A stretch of 64,000 bases of DNA, from positions 4,775,754-4,839,753 of the forward strand of contig OX422191.1 of assembly GCA_949130485.1 (NCBI GenBank), given 5' to 3'. Position numbers and translations under genes: made by a program. The stretch's first letter is position 1; the number at the start of each line of letters is the position of its first letter. The notes under the pieces are model-generated. The model worked only from the letters and a program-made list of their open reading frames with translations. It did not search any database and was not told the DNA's origin. Source of the stretch: Agelas oroides (taxonomy: Eukaryota > Porifera > Demospongiae > Agelasida > Agelasidae). Shown piece after piece: positions 24,301 through 36,400 of the stretch.

Positions 24301-27300
24301 ACAGGTTTCACGATGCATGACCTGATGATGCCCCTCCCAGGCCTATACTTCCAGGTAGCCATTGCTACAGAATAGGCAGCGTCCAACACATTGCAGTGTC
24401 TGTGTACGGTACACACTACGCTGTGAATCCTGAGTGAGTACTTTTTGTTGTGGAGCACGTTGATGGTTTTTATAGCTCCTTTAGCGTCCGTGTACTAGAG
24501 GAGGAGGGAAAACAACCTTATGGATGGCTTCCAATGGTTAGTCATGGAAGGAAAGGTATAGTCATGCTGTAACTGACAACAGGTGCCATCTATGAAAAGC
24601 ATGAATCTCAACTTTCTGCTGTGGTGACAACTCAATGGTTGCAGTATAGTTCACTTACCACCAATACAACGTCACGCCGGTACATGTGTACCAGCTAGAA
24701 CCTGGTATACATTTCCATACGACCTAAAGAGTTCCTCATAGTCCTCTGTCGATCGGTCAATCGCAAAATTCTTAACATGCAGCTGTGCAGGAGGAAACCG
24801 GTTATATAGCCTCATTCTGAGATACTAGTGTACCGTACTCTATATATAGTAAAATGTTTCTGGAAACTAACCCCTGCCTATCCCTATAATAGACCTTATG
24901 CAATTGACATCAATACCTCACGTACAACTTACCGATATTGTCCAGGAAGTGCATTATTGGGCCGGTACCGATAACCGATCCAATTATTGGTGCATGCATC
25001 ACTAGCTGCATCACTACTGCAGCTGGCTGCTGGGCCACTGGCTGTGTCAGCGTAACTGGTGTGGTTGGATGAACACATAGTTTTACAAGCAGCTATCATG
25101 TACCTTGTTCACAGCCCCCTTCCAGGTTTTCATTAACAAGCTACTGCACTATCTTGCTTGCAGTAGCTTGTTTGAATGTTTGTACCTTGGTCTTTGCCCT
25201 CCACCAGCTCGCCATCCCAGCGCACTAGTATAACACGGTAGCCTGTATAGCAATTGCATTATTCTTTATTTATTTTGCAGGTTTTTGTGAAAGCAAGTGA
25301 TTGTGAGGGTCGTGACCAATGGGTCCACATCCACATCCACTCGTCAAATCCCCCATTTGCGCACGCACATCACAAGAGTTGCAAGCGTCAACTCCATCAA
25401 ATTGGAACTGTACCTGCCCACTACACATCGTGTTGTGTGCTTTGAGCAGTGTCAAGAATGTTGAGACTATCAAGACTGTTGAGGTGATCACAACTTTGAG
25501 AATCCCTTCAGGGTGGTCTCCAAAAGGCCAGGTTGTATCATTGTGGGTTCGGCAGTGATCCACCAGCTCTTCGGCAAGGTCATCGCGGCCGCATTCGTTA
25601 AACAAATCGAAAAAAACCTGTCGATGCATTTGCGTGCACTCGATATCGGATAAACGAGCAATAAACTCTTCCGTGGTGCACACCTGTCCGTGGCAGAGAC
25701 CCAGCAGGCTAGCCCCGACGAGGAGTCAGGGTTGCGACTGTTGTCCTACAAATCATGATTAGGGTGTAACCTTTTTTGTGCACATATTGTAGTTACATGA
25801 TGTTGTTATTAGATTTTAAATGCACCCTTAAACCATGATAGCATGCATGTGCTGGCCTATATAGGCTCGGACTGATCTCAGGACATGTACAGGGCATATT
25901 TATACAGAATCAGCAGGTTTGCTAAGTATGGAACACCAGAGATAGAATACTGCTGAGAACATAAACAATGACTTGCATAACCCAAGTGAGAAATACGATC
26001 ACAATTGTTCGCAAAACAAACATCACACATTACACTACATCTCCCCTTCTTGGAGGAAGTTCACGTCCAGCTGGGATTGAAACAACTTGGCGGATGAGAA
26101 GTCCTGTTAATTTGACGGACTTGTGTTTCAGTCAATCTCTGTGAGTCTCCATCTGTGGCTGGTTCTATCACCCTGTTTCGATCAGGGGAATTTGTTTGCT
26201 CAATTTCACTGTTTCTGTCAGGAGAATCCATGTGAATTATATCTCTCTAATTTCTGTGATATGTCCCATCTGAAGTAGTCATTTCGTAGGAGTGAGGGGC
26301 CACTTCCTCTCGAGTGGTACCTTCTGACTCACGATCTGGTACCCACACTGTGTCACCTGGTGCTAAGGGTGGTAGCTCTCGAACACCATGATGACTGTCA
26401 AAATTCTCGTTCTGCTTCTCCATTGCTTTGTGGAAATTATGGGCTGCCCATGATATGTTAGTCCTTTGTGAATTTGGCATATGCTTCTGAAGTGTACTGT
26501 GGTCCACTGTCAGAGATGACAACCTCTGGGATACCATGTCGTCCAAATACGCTCTTTGTATGCACTATTACTTGCTCCATAGTTACTCTATTCAGACAAA
26601 CAATCTCGACATATCTTGAGTAGCAGTCTACAATGATGAGAACATATCTGCTTCCACTCAAACAGGTCAGTTGCAACCTTCTGCCATGGCAGATAATTAA
26701 AACTTCATCCCAGTCCGCTGAACGGAGCTCCAGGAGTATATTATACCTTTTGGGAGTCAAGATACACCCCCATACTGGTTTTTGGAAGGTGGTCAGCATT
26801 GCTATCAGGAGCTGGCCCTCCCAAGTTCTTTATTTCTTTCATCACAAAGTGATTTTCCCTCAGCCAAAAGAATTATGTTCTCGGTCCTGTCGCCATAGTA
26901 CAAGATACAATCCCGGATTCCAGTGATAATATTCTCTTTTAAATTACTTGTCTTGCCATCAATAATGGCTACTGAGGTGTGTAGTACCTGCTTTGGGTTT
27001 AATGTTGTGGAAGTCAACACATTCATATCGTCCAGCCCATGTAACCAAAATCCGAGTAATGCACTTAAGAAAGTATTTGGGCCATTTGATAGGAAAAGGG
27101 TCATTAGGGTGAAAACTAATTAGTGGGTTTTTGTGCAGCTAAAAATTCTTTAATGGTAGAGGATTAATGCTGTTAAAGTCTTATTTCAAATAGGTAAACA
27201 TAAGACGCACCAAAAATTTTTTGTAATGATGGACTCTGAATTTGGTGTTTTGAGAACAGATAAAAGAGAAGATAAAACAACACAAAGATAAGCATAACAA

Positions 27301-30300
27301 GTTCAGTTAAACATTCTTCACAATTTACGACTCGATAGGTTCATGATGTACCGTTTATTGAGGAGGTGGGCATGTGATTGCTCGGTATTCAGGCCAGACA
27401 TGTTCAGCAATCTGAGTGTGCAAGTACTCCTGACGTTCTTGGGTAATCCCAGGTGGTTTTAGAATACGAGGAAGACGAGCAGATTTCACTTTACGAATAG
27501 TTACTCCTTTTTGGAGAAGGGAAACCGTTTTCTCCGTGCCGTCACAAACCTGCTTCACTAGCACACTGCCACCCATCTGAAACGGTGAAATGCTGAAGCT
27601 TTCGAATGCCTTTAAGTGGAGTAAAGAGCTTAGCTAACATAACATCCCATTCTCTCCACTCCCATGGGTATAGTTGAGGTACATTGGTTTTTGATGAGTG
27701 ACTGACAATATCAGATAGTTGTCGTACTGTATCAACATCACTAGACCGATACAGTTTCTTTATGAGGCCAAAATTTCCATCCACCATGCAGCGAGTGTGG
27801 CCGACGCGCATGAATGAAAGAGTGATTTTCTTGTTTCTACCAGTCAGAACTCTCCACATTAGATAACCGAGAACGTATCGATTCTTATTTTGGCCTACAC
27901 AATTATCTGCGTGAAGGTGGCAAGACTCTTCATGCAAGGAATGTACTTCAAGATAATGATGTACCATTGAAATGACAGCATTTGGACCATGTGCTTTTGA
28001 TCCATTTGGACCAATACTCTCTGACTCACTGAACAGGTAATTCACTTGCTGCTTGTTTGCATCGTTACAGATTCCAAACAGTTGCACTTTCAAAGGAACT
28101 TTGAAGTACAGTGGTCCAACCTGCCGAGCATGATAAGGAACTTGCACCATTTGAGCAAAATCGAAAGTGTAATGGCAGTATGAAGGTCTATCAGAGGCAC
28201 TTTTTATACTTGCCTCAGCTTTTTTCATTGAATCTAGATAGTACTGACGTTCCTTTCGTGCCAGATCCACATGCTCCTTAAATTGTTGTGTGAGTGTAAG
28301 CTTGTCATCTTCAGTGATGGCTTTAGAAATTAATACTCGATAATTCTCACAGTGGTGGCAAACATCAGTACGGGGTGTCATGAATTGAATATGTGACACG
28401 CACTGTAACCAAATCTGACGGAAGGAGTGGTATTTAGCTGCCTGCTTTCCAGATGCCACACAAGCTTCAACATACTTATAGTGTACAGTGTTGTAGCCCT
28501 CACTTGCTGGGAGTGGATGCACGTCCTCTTCTTGCTGCTGGCTGTGGTAGACCAAACACTGTGGCGTAGTTTGTGATAAATTCCACAATATTCTTGGCAG
28601 TGTCAAAGGTAAAAGCATTTGGAGGAAGGCGACCCTTGTTCCCATGTTCACGAGGAATGATACCATTATCTTTAAGATGTTTGTGAAGGTTCTTGAGGAT
28701 TTTTTCTCCAATACAATGCAAGAAACAGAAAGCTGATTTACACACAATACGGTGATCAAACGCATACTGATAGGTAACTCGCTGCCGTTTACTAGATGTC
28801 TTGCGTGAGTGGCTAACACTAGTATCAGCTCCCTTACCAAGAACCTGTAGCTTCCCAAGGAGTACAAAATCTCTCTGTGATCTCTCCAATTCTTGCATTT
28901 GAAGCCTGATTTTAAAGACTTCATCGTCTGTAAATTGCTTATAGCAATCAAAACTGCACCCGCAACCTTGTCGCATGTGATCTCTCACGAGTCTTCGGTC
29001 ATCATCCATATTTGTAATCATAACTTGGTCACTGTCACTCTGAGCATCAAATGCACGTGGTGCCACTTCAGATTCGGTATCTGTTCCTCCAAGCTCATCT
29101 TCATCAGAATCTGATGATGGCAAGTGTTCACTTTCATGTAAATCCTCATCATCTTGACCACCTATGCCATAGAACTCTTCGTCATCCCTATAAGCTTCTA
29201 CGAGGTCAGCAGGTGCTGTAGGAGTTGTCACGACAGAACAAGTGGCCATGTTCTCCAATATGTCATCTCCAATACCTAAAATGGTAAGTAATGGGACAGA
29301 TTTAAAATAACTAGAGATGACTTGGATGCTCATACAATAGGGGCCAAATAAAACTTTGACATTGTTTTATTCTACGATCACTACGGTGTGATCGATACTT
29401 GAGTAAATGAGTAGCCTCGTTCCCAGGCTTGCGCATGGGTGGAGAAAAATAAGCCTGGTACACACTGTTTGTGCATGCTCAGTCGCCTTTGGAAATGGTA
29501 CAGGCGTTGCATACTACGCTCCCGTGGAATTCACACTGTACAACGATTGTAGAAGAAAAACGGCGGACAATAAACTGTTATTTGGCCTCTACTGTATGCT
29601 AACTCACAGTAAGACAGCAATACTGCTACTGGTACCGCACACAAACAAGCAAAAAAAGTGCACTCTGTCATGCTGGAGCGTTTATTTAAGCTCCTTCCTA
29701 TTTTAAACACAAAGCTAGTAGCTCTAAACATAAAGGGAGGTGTAACTTACTTGTAGGAGAGCTCTTACGCGGGCCAATATACCACCTTCCAGTTAACTGT
29801 GATCTCAAAAGTGCAGCAGCAAGGAGCACATGGTCCAAAAGAACGAAATCACGTGATATCTCAAAATCGCGATTTTGACCTATTTTAACATTTTCCGCGG
29901 TTACGTAATACGCACGTTTTCACCCTAAGGGCCCTTTTCCTATAAAACGGCCCATATATCTGTCGTATGTATTCTGTATGTCTGCTTAGACTGTAATTTA
30001 ACGCAAACGTGCGCCGCATGCGGTTTATAAGTAACATTTTCGCTGTGACCGGTCCTTCCACATGTGTGGGTTCTTCAGTTGTCAATTCAGGTGACATTTG
30101 TGGTCATTCCGCCGACCTTGTGACCGGTCCTTCCACATGTATGGGTTCTTCAGTTGTCAATTCAGGTGACATTTGTGGTCATTCCGCCGACCTTGTGACC
30201 AGTCCTTCCACATGTGTGGGTGCTTTAGTTGTCAATTCAGGTGACATTTGTGACCGGTCCTTCCACATGTGTGGGTGCTTTAGTTGTCAATTCAGGTGAC

Positions 30301-30451
30301 ATTTGTGGTCATTCCGCCGACCTTGTGACCGGTCCTTCCACATGTGTGGGTTCTTTAGTTGTCAATTCAGGTGACATTCGTGGTGAATAAACGTCTGCCA
30401 TTGTCTTGAGAAAACTCGGAAATCACTTGAGGGAGAGAGAGAACTTAAGTC

Positions 30452-30482
<31 letters not shown>

Positions 30483-33400
30483 TTAACTCACCAAAAGGAG
30501 CCAAGAGCGCACACCATCGACTAACTATGTGCTCTAACTCTCGTACCCTAACTCTCACCGAAAGAAGCCAAGAGCGCACACCACAATTGCACTGGTGCTT
30601 GCTAAATTTACTTGTCAAAAGTCACTTCAAACTATCAATTATTCTTCTATGGGAGAAATGTATTGCAACATAAAATAACAGCTAATATAGTCTCTTGACA
30701 GCTATAAACTTGATTGGTCCAGGCATCTTTGCACAAGATACATCAAGTGAAATCCATCAGTACCACTAGTTTCGTAGCGAAGCTTCAAAAGTCACTTGAA
30801 CCGAATTGCGCCCAATTTTTGGCACTTAACCCTTTCAAGTCCAAGACGAATTGACTGAAAATAGCTTTGCAGCACCAACTTTTATAGTCCGGTTTTTATA
30901 TATCTCAGATAGATAGTTAGTTCTAGTACAACAGATTTGAAATTGGAGCACCTTCGATTTTTTCGTTGGGACCCCTAACTAGGGATACACATTGTGCAAA
31001 TGACCTCGCTCCACGAACGTCCGCGTTTGCTCTCATATTTCCCAAGTATACTTTCTACGTTCCCAATCCATGTATCCTGGGAACCAGACCAGTCTTACCA
31101 TGTAAAAATGGCTACTGTTGTAAGCTTGAGTTGGTAGGAACAAAGAGCGTGTTTGTCTTATGCTACAGTCGCTATTTGTCGGCCATTGGTTGCTCACAGG
31201 TGGAACTGTCGTACCAGTAAGTTTGATAGCTGTTGTGCCTACCGTTCTGGAGAAATCCGTATTTTACAGATATCTCGCCGCTGCATCAGTTTCCCTTGGG
31301 TTACCGACACAGTTTGCTCACTGTTGTTTAGTAACAGCTTGAGCTTTCATGCCTGCCAGTCTGATAGTGATCCCGTACACCATTCTTGAGATATCGAAGT
31401 TTTTAGGCCAACTTCCGGTTTACCATTGACGACGACGACGATGAAAAATCTCAATTGAACCTGGGTATAGCCTCGCTTCGCTCGGAATTATGCTCCTGGT
31501 TGCGGCATCGTTTTGCTTTATATACACAAAGCGAAGGCGTAGTGACGTCACGTCGTGGTGACAAATTTAGCGCGCGTACGCCGCGCCCTGATACTGTACT
31601 TTTTCAAAGCTCTAACCCTATGGTCAATACATTTATATGCGCATGTGCGCATTTTTATAATCCCGCAGTGCGTTTCAAAGCTCTAATCTGATTGGTTGGG
31701 TTAGGGTTTATTGGGACGAGCCTGAGCGAGCCTAGCCTCGTACCCAGGCCGTTAATTAGGAAAAACGGCCTGGCAACTTACCCGTGTTCAAACTGTATAC
31801 GGATGTGACGTCAAAAAGATTACAGCTACACCCATACAAGCCGTGAATATTGGATAATGCATGTGATATTTAACCATAGCCACGTGACTGTTCGTAATGT
31901 GCAAGCGCATTGTTGTTGCCAGTAGACTCATTACAGGCTTATATTGGATGGTCGCTGTCTTACTTGTCATCTGTAGATGCACTGCTTGCAGTAGACTTGC
32001 TCATCGATGTCGATGTGCCCGACTGACAGTAAGTACTACCTAGTACCTGACACTGCTACTCTTGAACAGGTCCTTTTTTGTAAAGAATCCATTTTGTCCG
32101 CAGGTACTGTAGTTGTTGCACACAAGTCAGCAGAAGGAGTTCGAACAAAAGCGTCGTTCCAAGCGCTAGCGGTACCACGGGACGGCTATAATACTGTGAT
32201 GCATTTATGACGCAATTAAAATTCTCTAGAACTGTCACGTGAAGCGTTCTGAAATCTGATTGGTACTGCCAACCCCAGTGCAGCGGAAGTCAACAGTTTG
32301 GACTCGGATAAGTTGCCAGGCCGTTTTTCCTAATTGACGGCCTGGGTACGAGGCTAGAGCAAGCCCCACACTAGCGAGTCGAACGGTAGAATTTTCATAT
32401 ATTATATACAAGACTTAAAAAACATTAAAAATGTAAAAAGATGTAGGGATGGCATGCCAAAAAGTATGCAAACAAGGTAGGGATAATGCATGAAAGCAAA
32501 GGTCAACATATTGGCAAAGCCCCATCCCTACATCTTTTTCACACTACAGTTAGTGCATGGGGGTCTTCCTAAAACGTACCACAAGTTCACAACCTTTATT
32601 ACTGGCAGTTCATGGCTGTAGCCTCGTTCTCAGGCCACCTCCTCCTCCCACATGGCCTGGTAATGAGGCTAGTATGACCCTCTTGGTAGCATTATGTTAT
32701 ACAGAACCTCTTCAACAACTTAAGCAGTGAGTTGTAGTAGACTGCAGACTTATGATAGTGTCGTTAAAGTACATGGCATGGTTTTAACCTCGTCCCCAGG
32801 CCACATTCCTTCTCCCACATGTTGGCTCAGGGACGAGGCTAATATGATCTAGCAGCATTGCATCAACTGTAGTGTGAAAAAGATGTAGGGATGGGGCTTT
32901 GCCAATATGTTGACCTTTGCTTTCATGCATTATCCCTACCTTGTTTGCATACTTTTTGGCATGCCATCCCTACATCTTTTTACATTTTTAATGTTTTTTA
33001 AGTCTTGTTTCTGTACTTTTTTGATGTTAATCTCAGTTACAGTTACACGTGTAATCACAACACCAGAACTTGAAACGGCGTTGACAGTTTAGTAGTGGTT
33101 CCAGGCATGTATTAAATAATTAGGCCTATGTGTAATATATAGCCAGCTAGAACCTGATGAAGGGCCAACCACTCAATTAGGCCTATGTGTAATATAGCCA
33201 GCTAGAACCCGATGAAGGGCCAACCACTCTTCCTACCAAACTTTGTGAAACCAATTTCAGTTGTCAATCACATGACGACTGACCAGCTGCAGCACAGAAA
33301 CTACTATCCTACTGACAACTGACCATCCTAGCTTTACAGTTCAAAGGCTACTTTTAGTGTAGCTACAAGTAGGCAGCTGAATGCAGCGCCTTACCTATGT

Positions 33401-36400
33401 AGTGTTCATAAGCCTTGCCCAATGCCGGCGGGGAGGAAAAGACTGTGACAGTCAAGCGTACTGCCCGCTGGCGATTTCGCGTGTGTACTAGTCTCGCTTC
33501 CAGACCAATGACCGTGGTCTTTGGTCTGGGAACGAGACTTCGTGTGCGCATGCGTACAAAATTAGAAAATGGCGTCCTAAGCAACGCACAGCAGCCTCAG
33601 AGTGTTGTGAATGGCTTTTGTTGACTAGGGTGAACTTGAAGCTATGAAGACGCTGAGTGGTCGTAGAGCTCCGCGCTGTGATAAGCATCAGTTTCGTGCT
33701 AAAATTACGGTGAGTGCTTGAACCGTTTTTGAGTTATTGTTGTTTGAACAAAAGTCGTAACAAGAAAGAAAGAAAGAAAGAAGAATACGAAAAATGGCAC
33801 TTTTGCTATCGCACACTTTTGCGTTTAGCTATCTTCCGCGTGGCTTTTGGCCACTTATATGAGTCTTGCTGATCACAAAGGCACTCAAAGAGGAAGCCTG
33901 GATGCTTAAATAAACTTTTTGCGTATTTGTGGTGAAGTTATACGGCTTTTGCTTAAGTATTGCATATATTGCGCGTCGGCGCCATCCCTACATAGAGAGT
34001 CTACCGACTCTCTGATATATCTGTCGTTCGTATTCCGTATGTCTGCTTAGACTGTAATTTAACGCAACCGCGCGCCGCGTGCGGTCTATAAGTAACATTT
34101 TCGCTCTGACTTTTCAGAACGAGCATTGTTTTTCAATGGGCGAAGATGGCGAAGAGAGAGAGGCTTGGGAGGAGTAGCTGGAGCGTGAAAGTTTACTGTA
34201 AGAGGGCTGCAATTTGTGAAGACAAACCTGGCTACTTACAGATCGCAGATGGCGGCTGAGATTCTTTTGACAGTTGAATAGCTGACGGTATATTTACACT
34301 GCTGTATATAGCAAACTCATGCACCAGCATAACCTGCGCAACATAATACTACCAGTATGCAGAAACTGTCCTTGAAGCAACATTGTATATACACTACAAA
34401 CCTAATTGCCGAGCGCATTAGCGCGAGGCTCTGAATGAGGGATCTATTCTCGCCATGTACGTGCGTACGTACGTACGTACGTGTCGGTCACGCTTAGGAA
34501 TGTCAATTTGCGGTATCGCTTAGGAATGTCAATTTGAGGTCACGCTCCGAATGTCAATTTGCGCTCTAGCTCACGCCCAGGCAGGATATCGGATACATAC
34601 ATTACACGACGAAGCCAGGACGACATTTCTTGCCGACGGAGGACGGGGAGAACAGCGCGACTGGCCCTTCGCAACGTACGTATTTGCGGAGCGAAGTGCA
34701 TAAACGAGTGCTGAACGCAGCCGACGGCTGCTGACTCCGGCTGAGAAAAAACAAAAAAGCAAAGAAGTCAGCCCACCGTAGAAAGCCAAGAGAGCGACAG
34801 AAGAACAAGAAAGAGTTCAAAAGTAGAAAGCACGTACTGGAGATTCTTCACAAGCCAGGTATTTAGGCTCACTCTTCACGTTACCGTTGTTTTGTACTGT
34901 TCTTTGGACTCCCACTATACTAAACGAGCAACGCCTGACACCTGCGCCGCGCGCCCCATCCGCGCATGGCGCTTGGAGCGGCGCGAGGCATCATGCGCAT
35001 GCGTAGTCCTAGTTTAACCTCTGAAGTGTTCCTACACACCCCCTGCATCAAGCAGTACACACCCCCACTTATTAAAACCGTGTCTTTACTCTATTAAACT
35101 GCATGGGAAGGTGTATTGCCCCGGTGATTTAACAAAGCGCCTTATTTTAACACAGCTCAACCATCAACAAGTCATCCATACTTGCACACCTGCATACAAG
35201 AGATGAAACAACAGCATTGCACAACAATACTTTCACAGTTCTGATGTAATGTGTGCTGACTACTATTACCCACCCATGTGGTATTCGACCGCTCGCTCAG
35301 GCTCGCCCCAAGATGCCTTGCATCTACACTAGTATATTTATGGAAGGGAATGAGGGAGCACTGTGTTGATAATTGAATAATAGCTACTCGGTTAGGAGTG
35401 CATGTGCTAGCACCTGAAGCACCTATGGTTCCTATGCCACTGGAATCTTAAGTTTGTGGGTGGACACACATATAGCCCCACCCTAATTAAAAAGCTGCTG
35501 TTAACTCTTGCCATGGTGTGTTCACTGCATGTGATGTGGCCTCTGCAGCTTGACTCACTCATTTGATATAGCTGTTAGTTGCACACAATGATTATACTTG
35601 ATACTGGAGAATATAGTTAATCCTCCTGGTAGATCTGTCTGAGGAGCATGATTATGACAAAGGAAACTAGTCAGCATTTATCATTTTAGGAGTAGCTAAG
35701 CTGCATACGTATATGTATAGATGAACAATCAGTGAACTACATCTCCCTAAAAAGTAAGAGTGATATTATGCAAAGTCACCCACTGTGCAGGACGCATTTC
35801 AGCCAATACCAGGTCGAATTAGCTGCAGTTGGGTGACCAGAAGAAAGGGACTGCTATCTCATGCATACAATGCAGTGAGGTGGCTGGCCTTACATGTACA
35901 CCAACTGTTATGTGTTCACATGTGTATTCTTCTTTCATTTTCTATACTAGCCACGATCACACAAAAACCCACAACTCTAAGTCAGGTGAAGATGAGGAGA
36001 GAGAGGAAGAGGAGACAGAAGAGGAAGAGGCTGAGAAGTTGAAGAAAGCTAGAGAATGGGACGAGTTCAAAGATGGTGAGAGGATACTGTGATTCTGCTT
36101 TGTGGCACTTGCAGTTGCACAGTTTGGAAACAAACTTCTGCTGTTCTGCTTCAGAATTTTGTATCATGCAACTGAGAAATTTGCTATCCCAGCAGCAGAA
36201 CATTTCTCACCTGAGAAGTATATTGCTATTCTGCTACTCTACTATCTCAATGGCAGAAATTTTCTCATTTGAGAAATATTCTGCTATTCTGCTATTCTAT
36301 ACTATTCTTTATTATATACCTAGTATACGCGCCAATAGTATTTCCCATAGAGCAACATGACAAATATTTTCCCATATTCGATAGTCCGTATTTCATAGCC

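Larger units (their letters stand above)
27079..29953 (-). mobile_element. 2.9-kb element with 38-bp terminal inverted repeats around a DUF7869-like gene
   Basis: The left TIR 27079-27116 and the right TIR 29916-29953 are inverted copies matching at 34 of 38 positions: GGGCC(A/G)TTT(G/T)ATAGG, AAAAGGG, TTAGGGTGAAAAC. Homology to other copies of the flanking sequences stops exactly at these points (left flank: copy at 23047; right flank: copy at 34015). Outward-facing TIRs, one gene inside and sharp insertion edges make this a transposon. I see no clear target-site duplication. Confidence 0.7.

Noticed and set aside
28550..28951. First 130 codons of the long minus-strand frame 27542-28951
   Set aside because: They are an out-of-frame shadow of the DUF7869-like gene part 1; real coding in that frame begins near 28530.
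30009..30299. Plus-strand ORF with a repeated VTGPSTCVGSSVV block
   Set aside because: It follows the 75-bp tandem array; the shortened unit breaks the frame and nothing else supports coding.
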